A DNA stretch of 64,000 nucleotides. It comes from Ancylostoma caninum (Eukaryota > Nematoda > Chromadorea > Rhabditida > Ancylostomatidae). How positions within the stretch are numbered: the stretch's first letter is position 1; every line of letters starts with the position of its first letter. The notes beneath the pieces are model-generated. The model had not been told where the DNA came from and did not search any database. It worked only from the letters and a program-made list of their open reading frames with translations. Below, piece by piece: positions 37,001-48,600 of this stretch. Where the stretch lies: contig JBAJFG010000188.1 in the NCBI GenBank assembly GCA_037903475.1, positions 744,001-808,000 on the forward strand, written 5' to 3'. The position numbers and the translations under genes are program-made.

Positions 37001-38995
37001 TTCCTCAAAACCTGCCAGGATTGGTGAGTTGTCCGTGGTGCGACCTATGCCACGCCCACTTATAGGTCCCTCGCAAATATTGCCGAATAGGCGTCGAATG
37101 GGCTTCTCTTTAGTGCAAGTATTCATCGGTGTCCATTTACTTCGAAATAAGCTGATCAACCAATAACCGCTGATTATTTGGGATCATTCGTATTCTAACA
37201 AGAGAGCCATGGAAAAACTGCCCAGCAAATGAAAATTTTCGCTCTTTGCGAACACTTTCTCTATATTATTGTACTACATACATACTTAATTATTTCTGTG
37301 CAATATCTGAATATTCAACTACATGCATTTAGGTTTTTTATATCTATTTTATTTACCTCTACATTAATTCTTAAGTAACCGTTTTCCGAGCTTACAAATA
37401 AGGAAGAGCTATATATAGAAATCCCAGACCATCAACTCTTGACATCAATCGATATATCGATTTTCAGGTATAACGTCGACGGATATAGCAAGGATCATGG
37501 CAAAGTTAATGGAACGTTTAAGCGTTGATCGTTACTTCGTACACGGAACAGAATGTAAGCTTCTCACATATTTCAGGCACTCATCGATTATTGATTTTCT
37601 TAGGCTAGGCTTGTACGAGTTTTTATTGAAGAAGAAGGCAGGAACGAGCATATAATATAAATATAAAGTATAATAATAGTGTAATAGTGTAGTATAGTGT
37701 AATAATATAAAGCATGATAATGGGACCTTTTCGAGGGTAACTTGAAATTTACATCATTCTGTAAAAAGCACGCTTTTGAACTAAAAAGTAGTCTGAGTCA
37801 ACAAACCCAATCGATATATTGATTCATCCACTTTCAGTGCTTGGAAGTGAAGTAGCCACCTCTCTAGCAGCACTGTATCCGAATCGAGTACGAGGAGTTC
37901 ATCTAAGCAATCCTATCGTTCACCCTAAAGCGTTTTCATGGCAGGTTTGATGAAGTGACGCCTATCTCATGATATTACCTGAGTACTACTTTATTCAGGT
38001 AACGATAAAGTATCTTCTGAAGTCCTTCACTCACCCTGAAGTGGGTTTCTTCGGGAGAAGTGGTGATTTTCTCGAGAAAGCAGCTATGATTCTGCCAAAT
38101 AGTGACGTTGTCGGTGAGTTTCGCGCTCCTACTCAAATCCCTGCTCCATTGCGAATGGATCTGCTGTGCTTCGTGTTGTGGGGGGAAATGGGGCGTGACC
38201 ACTGTCCTCCTGCGATTGGACCAATCATATGGTTCTCTCACTTCTGTGGTAACTCGTCCAGCATTTTTATTTGTTTATTTATTTGTTTATTTACTCGTTG
38301 ATTTATTTATCCATTTTCCAATATTTGCAAGGTGCGCCAAAGATTAAATAAGCTACAACGTATATGTGTGGGAAAATAAAGCAAATGTTTGGGGAAGAGC
38401 GGACCACTTCAATGGGCCAATCGTAAAGCAGTAGCAACGCCCCATTTCCCACCGCAATGTCATTTGCGTCTCTGACCTTCCATGTGTGCATCCTGCATTT
38501 TTAGGCGATGCTCTATCCACTTCACCACTTGGAACCGCCTCCTATCTGATGTCTGTCTGGTCCCTATTCTCCACACGTGATTCCTCTGTACAACTAAATC
38601 AACTCTTCACTCTCGACGAACTCGCTACCGTATCCTACCTGTACTACCTCACCGAAACAACCCCTCATGCTCTGAGGATCATGAACACTGTTATCAATGA
38701 TGCTGTTAATCTGAGGTACGGCGTCAAATCCGTAATTGCACAAAAATCATGAACTCGGGATACTCCTGTTTCTGGATTGGTTTTCAGGCGCCAAGTGCTT
38801 GTCCCTAGCGCTATTCTACAGTCTCCAGAAACTCCCTGGCACAGCTCTCGATCCATATGTCAGCACCGTTTCCTCAACATTACGAGATTCACTGAGGCGA
38901 AGAAAGGAGGAGTCTTTCAGCACTTACAGGACCCGAACGCAGTTGCTGCCGATATATTTAGATTTGTTGAATTAATACTTATGTATAAATCGTGA
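34009..38995 (+). CDS. Epoxide hydrolase-like alpha/beta-hydrolase (microsomal/EPHX1 type), probable pseudoenzyme
   Basis: Ten exons join in phase: 34009-34122, 36337-36416, 36477-36644, 36711-36834, 36897-37023, 37468-37554, 37838-37944, 37999-38113, 38505-38715, 38788-38995, giving 446 residues (human EPHX1 has 455). A hydrophobic N-terminal anchor (about 1-25) is followed by the epoxide-hydrolase N-terminal region (DAFWGAGEPYKDDSRID, FDWKQHQHFLN), the oxyanion motif HGFPGSYWDFFK and VPSLPGFIFS. Family members are ER enzymes that open epoxides through an Asp-His-Glu triad. Here the nucleophile motif GGDWGS reads GTELLGS (E233 plus one inserted residue), and the base motif GGHF reads GGVF (V420). 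Tyrosines expected in the lid also appear replaced. The frame is intact, so this looks like a maintained protein without the usual chemistry. An in-frame upstream ATG at 33,835 is possible, but the hydrophobic start at 34,009 fits the family. Confidence 0.88.
34123..36336 (+). other. Large first intron of the epoxide-hydrolase-like gene
   Basis: 2.2 kb of AT-rich, T-run-rich sequence. It has CCAAT-type words (GATTGG near 34,803 and 35,880) and a (T)14 tract near 34,353. No exon or named repeat was recognised. Confidence 0.5.
38177..38454. repeat. Imperfect inverted repeat in an intron of the epoxide-hydrolase-like gene
   Basis: GGAAATGGGGCGTGACCAC followed by GCGATTGGACCA near 38,180-38,225 is matched in inverse orientation by GGGCCAATCG and CAACGCCCCATTTCC at 38,414-38,451. 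It is probably a small decayed inverted-repeat transposon. Confidence 0.55.
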
Positions 38996-41900
38996 TTATT
39001 TATAAACTGCGTTCATCCCTAGAGGTCACCATGAAATTGAGCAAACTTACTCAAGAATGGATTAATTCTGTGGTCGAACACCCCGTGAGTGAGGAAATTT
39101 CGACTCTCAAAAGACATCGTTTCCTGACAGCAGTGTCGGATGTGACGGGGGGGGGGGGGAGGAGGAGGAGGTATGGAGAGAAAAATTGGGGTCTGTGAAT
39201 AGCTGTAATTTGAGAGCAAAACAATCAATAATTGAATTCAAACTTTCAACAAATATTATTCAGATGTGATGAAACATGTAATAAAAATAAAGGAATCAAA
39301 AATAAGGTAGCAAAAAAGTTGTACTATTTCTTTTAGACAGATTATCACGCTATTGCACTGCTTCACGTTTGGTAACACCCCCCCCCCCTTCCCCCCATCT
39401 TCAACCATTTTGGTGCATATTGAAATCAAATCTCAACAGCGCAGTTTATTGAGATCAGGGAATCCGAAGAAAAAGTGAAAAACGGCTCACGAGTGTTTCT
39501 ACACCGTAGAACAGTTGATATCGCATTCAGTTCACTTGAAGTTGTATGAGAGCAGCTTCAGGAGATTTCTGTAGGATACCCATCAAGGATGTACAGAAAT
39601 AAAGTTCCAGAAGGGCCGTGAAACGGAGAACCAACAAATAATAATAATGATAATAATAATAATTTATTACGCTGCTTCAGGCATATGTGAAAAATTGCGT
39701 TACAAAAAGATCACGAACATAGAAATCAAACCCAATACACAACATTTGACGGTTGCATTCAATAAAACTAATAGGTCAGCATTTTTTTGGAAACCATGCG
39801 TTTGAAAGCGATGAAGTTGGAAGTGGAGGGAGTACAACCATACCTCAATGATAAGTAAGAAAAACTAGCGAAGGAACGAAGAAAAACGATACTGAAGTGA
39901 AATGCTTGAGTCGGGTCTGTTATGGCAAGCACCTTTGAAGCTCTAATGCTCAAGGATTCAAATAAAATGCGCATGAATGTCCAGCTTCTTCAAGTCGAAT
40001 TCTGTCGAACACGGAAAGCGAAGAAGCAGAGGCAACAAGGACTAGCGGTCACCACGTAAATAAACACTCAACAAATCATTGTTGAAAGCAAAGCGAGAAA
40101 AAACTTTGTCGCTATTTCTGATGCAGAAGCAAGGTATTCTGAAAAACCAACAGCACGAACACTGTGGTGCAGAAAAATCGTTTCTTCAAGAGTCTCAAGA
40201 GTAACTGTATCTTTATGTTTAGGATCAATTTAGTTTTCGTTTCGTACGCTATTCTTATAGGGAAACTAAGTAGTTTAATAAGTTTCTTCCTGCACCCTTC
40301 AGTAAGGTAAGAAGCCTGTTTCTGAGTTCTTCGGTTATTACACCAATAGTGGGCAACATCGTTCCACATTCAGAAGAGGGAGAGGAAAGCTACAAATGTA
40401 GCTCACAATCTATTTTCTAACAAGGAGGTGTTCGTTGTGCTGGCTCCATTTGGCCACCATTTGAAAGGAGGATTGTATTCATTCTGCCTCTATTTTCCGG
40501 AATTTTCCATTTTTGGAGGCACGTATGTGATACATAGTAGGGAAAACGGAGTCCAAAAGTGGCCATAAAACGTGAAGGGTAAAAAGGGAAACGGGAAATC
40601 TTGCACACCGGTTATAGCAATGGCTATGGCGGATTATAAATGTAACATAGCTTTAGATGTAATGTATTTTTAAGGGTAAAATGAAGGACGTAATAACGAA
40701 CAAAATTGGACATGAAACATGCAACAAGGAAGTGGGTTTAACTAGAAATCAGAAAGTAGAAAGTGCATGATTCCTTCGGGACCATCGCTATAATCAATAA
40801 ACCAATCATAATTTACTAAAAAATAAAAAAAAACAACTGGAAAAATGGCTCAACTTCCGTTTCGTACTTTACCCTAGCGGAAACTACGGAAACTGAGCTG
40901 AAAGCGTAGGACTTGCCCCAGTACTCATCAGCAAGGAAGAGGAAGTCCTAAGCTTCAACCTAAAATATGAATAAAAAAAACTTACCAACTCGACAGCCTC
41001 CTAGTCCTCTTCGTCTGGCGGGTGGGGACTAGAAATAGAGGCTAGGAATATAAGGAATAGAAATGCTCTCAAACTTGGGTAATTAAACCCTCGAAAATTT
41101 GAATAAAAAATTACGGAATTTTATGCTCCAATAAAAAAATGTCCGATATGTTTAGAGGAACTCAAGCTTCCAAGGATAAATATTTCAGTCCATTTTTCCA
41201 TTCTCATTAAACCTCGGACGTTTCCCGGACGAATTCCTACATTTGTTTGATATTGAAGGCTTTCAAACCTACTGTAGTGCACCCCACCTAAAAAGGTATA
41301 TTTCCAATTCCCTTTCTTTCCATGATTGAGCTGACCCCAAAGTTTTCCCGATGAATTGAGAATTTCGCCCTTTTCCAAAATTGCGCCCCGGAATTCGTGC
41401 GAAATTACGCGTTTCCTTGCACAATGCCTTCATTCAGCAGCTGTAATTGACTTCACCTGTCGCCGTAATGTGGCGATTTCCGTTGGATGAACGCACCGCT
41501 CACCTTTGATCAGGTGAAACTCAAGGTCTCATCTGGCTATCGCCTGAGAAACATCTGCCGTTGGAATGCGCCAGCAGCGCAAAGCGATAATTAGTTTTTC
41601 AAACGGAGCTCGAATCGGTTTTTTTTAAATGAAATTTGTGCTAGTTGTCCGTTCACCCCGGGCGGCGCATCGTAAATCTTCACCGCTTTGTTCCGCGGTT
41701 TTTGTTGTCGATCAAGCACCAGACAAACATCTTTGCGAATGAGTAGCGAGCGATTAGTCAGTTAAGCACGCGAAATTGCGGCTAAACACGGGGACTCGTC
41801 CAGCGCCATCAAATCCCCATTCCGCGGATTGCGACATAAGCGTCGGGAAGTCACAAAGAAATCCTCTCGCAGCTCGTAATCCACACGATCAGGAAGAACA

Positions 41901-42797
41901 AGAAACCCGACTCATCTCCACTGAAGCGGAGTCCGAAAAAGATTCAACTTCCTCTTTCACCGCTGTAAAAAGCGTGATCCATTTACGGACACTGGACCGA
42001 TTCACATCACTGGTGGAATACTGAAAGTTTTCCAAATTAGTGAAACGGAAATCGTTTCATTTTAAATTAAGCTGTTCAATTAACGTTCTCTTCCTCCGAT
42101 AATGAGGTAACACAGTCCAAAAAGCTGAACCAATCCAACTCTAATTGGTCCTGCAGGGAAAGGAGTGGAACTGTGTGTCAGTGGTAGGTTTGTAGTGTTT
42201 CTATTCATTTCAAAGGAAGACACTATAACTGTATCCGGGGCCGCAAAAAAATTTCAAGAATTCTTTTCCGCTGGAGCTCCGCATGGGGAAGTTATATATG
42301 GCGCTGAACCTATATGGTATCCACTTTGTGTTTAACCCCTTCTTTGTAGGGTAACAGTAGATATACGTCAACGTCAAACACGGTACCTCATAGAATGCTT
42401 TCATTTTTTACAAAGGCAGGTTCTTTGAGGTGATGATCACGATAGAAGTCCAATTCGTCCATAATCCTATCTATTTCGTACAGTAACCTCGCTTTTGTGA
42501 GACTACTGCGAAACGATGTTGACAAACGTGATCAGCCTCTAGAATTGCCGTTGTGCACTCAAATTAGGAGGCTTCTGTCTATCTACCGCATGCGCCTCAT
42601 CACCCTACACGAAAGGGGTGACAGTGCAAAAAGGATACGATAATCGTGTTCACCACCTCAAAAAACCCCACCATGCAAAGCTTCAGTGGAAGAAAATTCC
42701 TTGAAATTTTTAGGCCTCGGATGTGGAATAGTGCTCAGAGGAATAACAAGCGGATACCACCAACTTCAAGGGATTTATCCATCCCGCGTAGAAAGTA
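38996..42797. other. Gene-poor region between the epoxide-hydrolase-like gene and the mariner
   Basis: 3.8 kb with no gene recognised. It has a G13 tract (39,148) and a C11 tract (39,378), an (AAT)n patch near 39,640, and a GC-richer stretch at 41,390-42,025 with short open frames on both strands. The frame at 41,776-42,024 (+) resembles no family I know. Confidence 0.5.
39280..39291 (+). terminator. Poly(A) signals after the epoxide-hydrolase-like gene
   Basis: Two AATAAA hexamers in direct succession about 285 bases after the stop codon. This is the likely 3' end of the transcript. Confidence 0.5.
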
Positions 42798-44028
42798 TTA
42801 GGTTGGTGCGAAATTAATTGCCGTTTCGTGGCATGCACAAATAAGCTTTTCTCTTGTGTGGAATTTGAGTAATTTCAAGCCAACTTGTATGACTTTCGGA
42901 AAGGGCTTTTAATGGCTCTTGAACATTCTGGCTAGCTCTTCGCAGTACCTTTTTGTAGAGCCGCGAACAAATGATGAGCTGACGCGATTTTTGGGTGATC
43001 ATGATTAATAACTTCAAACTCAACCACTTTTCACCGGAGGTACCTGGTAATCTTGTACTTATTCTGGCTCGGTATCTTATTTCCAATGAACAGTGAGCTA
43101 CTGGTTCTCCAGATTCCCTTCCGGCAATTTCGAACCCTTCTTGTTCTTCGGCGATCAAGTGCTATGGATAGTCCTGGAACCTAAACCTGATCTTACCATT
43201 CGGACGTTGAGAGCAGGGATGCTCACTATACTACAGTTTTGAAACGTTTGATTTCAATCGACAGGGCAAGGAAGGTGCGGAAGTGAACACCCCATCTGAC
43301 CGATGACCAGCGTCTCACCCGCTCTGACATCATTTCTAACTTAATTTCTCGTCTAAAGCGATTGATTTTCAGACCAAGTAATCACTATGAATGAAGCTCG
43401 GTTTCCGTGCGATAACAAGAAATGCGAATTGATATTGGCGGGAACGTTTTCTCACTTTTAAGTTTTCCTGAACGAGATCTTCTCTCTAGAAAGATTGTGT
43501 CAGGAGCTTGGTGGTGGTGTAAGGGTGTGATTGAATGCAGCCTTCTACAACCTAGTCAAGCCTTGAAAGTAGAATACTAGTTAGGTAATTTCGAGTTGGT
43601 GTCCAGGATTCTGCTGTGGGTATGGGTGGTAGTGGTGAATAGAATCAGTTTTTCCCGTGCTTCAGGGTAGCGCCAAGCCGCTCACTTAAAAACTCATCCG
43701 GCAAAAACGGGTGCAGTAAGGCATCGAGGTTCTCCCTCATTCTCGTTAATCAGACCACTTCCTTACTGAATCACTTCTACCGAGTCCCAGATGCAAACCT
43801 GTGAGAGCAGCAGGTTGCTGATCTAGAGCATGCCGAAATCGCCTTCGAAAAGTTTATAGATTTTTGCAATAGTAGGTTTTAATGTAGAGGCATATCATTT
43901 CCACAATGTTAGGGAAGACTTAGCGAATTAAATAGGCATCAAACTGATGAAGAATGTTTTGTTTCAGCCAAGTTATAACACTTTGAAATGAAGTGCTCGC
44001 TCAGGCAATTAATTTCGCACCAACCTAA
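42798..44028 (+). mobile_element. Near full-length mariner (Hsmar1/cecropia, 'bandit'-like type)
   Basis: The 1,231-bp element is flanked by TA at 42,796-42,797 and 44,029-44,030. Its 25-bp terminal inverted repeats are perfect and begin TTAGGTTGGTGCGAAATTAA. End sequence and length fit the mariner subgroup that includes human Hsmar1 and hookworm 'bandit'. Perfect ends with a ruined interior suggest the ends may still be mobilised by a relative elsewhere. Confidence 0.9.
42890..43960 (+). pseudogene. Decayed mariner transposase
   Basis: Plus-strand fragments of a mariner transposase are spread over several frames with stops: HLTDDQRLTRSDIISNL (from 43,293, matching the VPHELT...SLL block), TMNEARF (the TGDEKW region, catalytic Asp lost), WCKGVIECSLLQPSQALKVEY (the WDxKGxIxYELLPPxQTxNxxxY block), IEVLPHSR then a stop (the GWEVLPHPPYSPD region) and AEIAFEKFIDF. 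Order and spacing follow a normal transposase. The DD34D acid residues are not preserved. Confidence 0.8.
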
Positions 44029-45656
44029 TACAAGTGCAACTCCTGCGCTCAAATTGAACGCACAGTTGTGCGACTTGCTGTAGTTCATCGTTTTGGATGT
44101 GAGGCAAACTTATAGCGGAGCGACCTAGTTCAGTACACACTTCCAGGACCTCCATCATGAAATTCCTTGGCTTGTTTTAGAAATGTGTGTAGCGTAACCC
44201 AATCTGAAATCCTTGACCGATTAAGAGAAGTATACTGAGAGCGTGAGCGGTCGGATCTGTGAAACTCCTTTGTTCTCAAAATTATGAGCAAGCAAGAGGG
44301 AGCTTATAACTACCCTCATCAACGTTGTGTAGAAATTTCATCTAATTTTTATACTACAAAAATAGCGTGGTGGTAAGTGTCCGATAATCCAAAAGTAACC
44401 TGGAAATTTTCAAAAGTTTTTATGCATTATCACAAAAACCACAGATATTGTAGTAGAGTGGGATAGTCAGAACTCATCCATGGAAACTTACCAGCCAAAT
44501 GCGTAACGTCAGACCGTTTTGTCTTTTTGAGCTTGGGAAGCCCAAACCAAACATGATTGAAAAGGTGCCCTAACTCACTCTAGCACTTTACTATTCTGAC
44601 GGTGGCCGACGCGCGCGGCAGAAGTTACGTAGCTCAAGTGTCAAAATCTGACCGAATTGCAATACCAAGAGCAGTTGCGAATGCGTCTTCGAACGTTTAA
44701 CAAAACCCCTTCTCGATTTGTCTTGGTCTCTAAACAAAGAAGAAAAATTCAAGCCAATAGGAACTGTGGAGCTATTGTGGACAAGAAAAGAGGATTCTTC
44801 TCCGTTCCATGACTCTTTAGAAATTTCTTCCTTGATTTTTGGAATGAAAAAAATTACCCCAAGAAATAACTTCCCCTAGAATGTGTCACCTATCGTCCGC
44901 TTCCTTGCAACGAAAAGCTACAGTTCAAAAAAGACGAGAGCCTTTTCGAGAGGGGCCAGTTTTTCTTCTATTAAGCCGCACTTTTTTGACCGGTAAAAAA
45001 ACTGACCCAATCGCGAAATCTGAACCGATGTCACTCAAGATGTTCTCGAACAGAAAAACAAATACGATCCTGTTCGAGCATGTTTCTGTGTGTCGGCTTA
45101 TCGTGTCGTTGTCTGCAGATTGACTGATTGGATCAGAAAATAGTGATTAGAGCATGATTTATACCAGCAACCTTCATGAACTCGAGCTGTTTTCCTATTT
45201 GCTAAGCTATGTCAGGGAGCTACGCCATGTCTCAAGAGTCTAGATTTTTGAAATGGACTCTACCCTAGCAATAAACTGGATGAAAACCAATAGTGTGGTA
45301 GAATTGTGTAAAGAACCACACACAATGGATACTGCATATATAAATTTGGATATTTATTACTGATATTTACACAATCTGTATGAATCACAGAATTTACAAG
45401 TTATCATTTTTCTAGAAAACTCACAAAAATCAATAATCACCAAAGAGCACACAATTCTAGCAACAATCCTTGTGAATTAACATATGTATGGGGATGGCGC
45501 CTCTCCCCACTCAGAATTTGAATTTCGCGCCAAGTGAACGTGAAATTTCAAGTAGACGCTATGCACGTGAACGAAACGCTACCTAACCGTAATTACCGCA
45601 AGATACGAGCAATGCCGTGTGAATGCAAGTTGAAGATCAATCGATAAGTATCAGAT
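44029..45656. other. Unassigned region left of the RA-domain gene
   Basis: 1.6 kb of mostly AT-rich DNA. It is the 3' flank of the minus-strand RA-domain gene. I recognise no gene or repeat family in it. Confidence 0.5.
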
Positions 45657-48600
45657 TTATAGCGAATCGACTTGTCGTATAACGATTTTGTGGTACGGTT
45701 GGCACATCACTGCGATTGGCACGAGAGACACCTAAAGATGAGAAAAAATCAATAAATCGATTGGCGACCTGGTCACAAGGTAAAGCAGGCTTGCGGGGAC
45801 TAGTTCTCGCCTGGGGTAATCGTTACACCCAGCGGATGGTGGTCGGCCTATGGTGCAAGCCTTCGGGGACCAGTTCTCGCTAGGTGGTTGCTAAACCCAT
45901 TGGCTGATGGTCAAACCACGAAGTAAGTAGGGGGAACTGATGGGGACCAGTTCTCGCTTCAGAATATGATTACATCTATTGGTTGGTGGCTAGACCACGT
46001 GGTAAAATATGCTTACCGGAATCATTTGGTGTCGCTACAAATCGGTGCAACAACTTGTTGCTAGCGACGCAGTGGATCAGTCGGAGCAAGCTTACAGGGA
46101 CCAGTTCTCGCCCCATAAAAAATTAAGTTATACTTACCTCAGAAGGGATCTGTGCCTCGCCGTCTGGTGCTGTCAGGAACAACGCATAGTCGCCCTCAGG
46201 TTCTTTACGGTTCATACTCAGCAGAATGTCAATCGCCTCGCGACATGTGGTTTCTTCAGCCAGCAGCAGCGATTTGTAGTTTGACTAAATGACATACATT
46301 TAGAGCTTTTGATCTACTATTGATTGAAATTTCCAAAAGAATTGTTGCAATAGTCTCGTTTACGCCGATTTACTCGTACAAATCCCTTGTTTATTCGGGA
46401 TAATCGCTGTTGTGCGTAACCTCTGGCCTGGGATTACTCATCGGATCAGGGTGGATAACTTCCAAATGAGGACCGGTCTTCGGGTGGGACGCGTTGGTAA
46501 TGATAGGCGAGGAAAAAACAATAATATCCGTATAATAACATATAATACTAGTATAGTGCAAAAATAGACATATAACATAATAACAGGTTTGAATAATAGG
46601 CTTGAATCTATTGTGTGAAAATAGATCAACATTTTTGTTCCCTTCCCAGCCCCTTGCCCCCTCCCCCCTCCCTAAAGATTCATAAGAAACGATTTTTGGA
46701 AGTTTTTTTTTCAGGTATGTCAAAATACTGTGGGAAAAGTTTTTTATTCCCGTCAGATAGCTTGTTTTCCTCCGCCTAAAATGCTTGGATTCCAACTCAA
46801 CACAGAAAATATAGTTATCGATCGTCCCATTGTCCCATAAACCCCTTACCATCTACTCTATCGGGCTGTCCCTATCACGGACAACTGAAGTGAGCAGGTT
46901 TCGCGGCGAGTTTTTCTCTCTGAAGTGGCGCTCAATGTCACAAAAGACATACACAAACACAGAGCGGAAATGGTCAGCGCTATCTAGACACTCGACGCGC
47001 TCCATTCGCACATCGATCATCGCCGTGCGCCCTTTAATTGCGTGCTTTTTGCATGTGTGCGTGTGTGTATTTGTTTTTGTGTGCAAAATCTCGTCGTCGT
47101 TGGTGGCGGCGAAATATCGCACACAGACACACACGCGCGCGTACGTCTTCCGGTCACCTCGACGGACGGCGGGGTGTAATGAAAGCTGAAACGCGGCCGC
47201 CATTTTAATGCGCGGGCTATTTACGGGTCCGGCACCGGAAGTCCGCTTGTCTGGCGCGGTGCCAACAATTTGGGTTCCTGGGTTGCTCGGGTTCCGTGGA
47301 ATTTCAGGATTTTACCTGGGTAAATTCGATTTATCACCTGTTATTAACTGACAGCAAATAAGGCAAAAAAGTAAAAAAAAAACGAGAAATCTACCACAAA
47401 GAATGGCGAGGAAGGACCTAGGACTGACATCCATCATTGAGATAACCCAGGGTAAACGTGTTAACACCCGCAAATTTACCCATCTTCATTGTGGGCGGCG
47501 TTGACACGTTTACCCTCGGTAACCTAAGTGATGCATGCTAGACCAGAAGTTTCCTTGGGATTTCCCTCTCACAGCTGCAAGGATATCCAGCACCATCCCA
47601 CTCCCTTGAAGCTAGTCCCCGACCAAGAATCACGGTCCACAACGATCCTAGACGGGGCTACGTAGTCCGTCTAAGTGGCTTAACTGGCTTAACTAGGATC
47701 AGTTCGCCACACACTAAGTAGCCTTCTGAAAACTCGTATAAAACTGCATCTGACCGTTGTAAATCCACTCTGTAACCGTTCAACCGCGGATGACGTAGCG
47801 CTTCGGAACACAACCGCACACAAAGCGGCATTACGTCGTCGTTGCGTTGCGCGATTGACGAGCGACAAGCTGTCAGATTGGAGGACAACATTGCGCACGC
47901 GAGCGCGATTTGAAATCGCCGCTTTTTTCCAGAGCTGGTTTATGGAAAAATCCCGGGCGAGATCCATGAAAAACTGGTGTAGACCTACCTAGAGAGCTAC
48001 CTGGGTCCCTTGAAGTCAAAAATTTTCTACTTTCAAACAACTACTAAGTTGTACAAACTGTTCCAAAACCCACGATGAATAAGTAATGGTGCCCGTTGGT
48101 CGCATTTTTTGTCTGCTTCTCTAATTACCAATCACTTTCAAGCGTCCTTTTTTTCTCTGGTGCCTCTAAACCTATCCTTGCTGGTGAAACGGATCATATA
48201 GTATGAGTGAGGATATTTGCCAGTGTGGTCCATGTATCTACACTGATTTGATGGGTATTGATTACCTATGCAACTTCAGCTACAAGAAATTGAACGCAAA
48301 CCGATTCCACAGTGGTTGTGTACTAATGAGCTTACGCTTTAACGATTAACGGCAATAGGTAGAGGAGATTCTTTGAATGACACTGTACAGGCACTCGATT
48401 CATGAACATTGCTCCACATTGGCACAAATTAACGATTAACGGTAACAATAGTGAGAAAAACGGGGTCCTTCCCGACACAAGTATGGCTCTGTGTCGTAGT
48501 CTACTGAACTAACGCATTAACGATTAACGTCAAATAGGAGTAGAAGAATAACTAACGGTATAATCCCACCTAAATGTGAACCAGAGAATAAAAGTGCTTT

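Noticed and set aside
36645..37166. 173-codon continuous frame within the epoxide-hydrolase-like gene
   Set aside because: It reads through two introns with good splice sites; the spliced model fits the family far better.
15252..38995. Operon linking TOR and the epoxide-hydrolase-like gene
   Set aside because: The genes are divergent, so co-transcription is impossible; only a shared upstream region is plausible.
41776..42024. 82-codon plus-strand frame in a GC-richer patch
   Set aside because: No family resemblance, and alternative frames are equally open.
45795..46111. CRISPR-like array of a 15-base repeat with spacers
   Set aside because: Nematode intron; the spacers are themselves related to each other, so this is a minisatellite.
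46391..46852. Minus-strand 153-codon frame ending HNSDYPE with an overlapping AATAAA
   Set aside because: The last part has protein-like composition and could be an alternative last exon, but no clean acceptor in the required phase links it to the RA-domain gene.
47658..47967. Minus-strand open frames of 77-92 codons in the RA-gene intron
   Set aside because: Two different frames overlap without domain similarity or phase-compatible splice sites.
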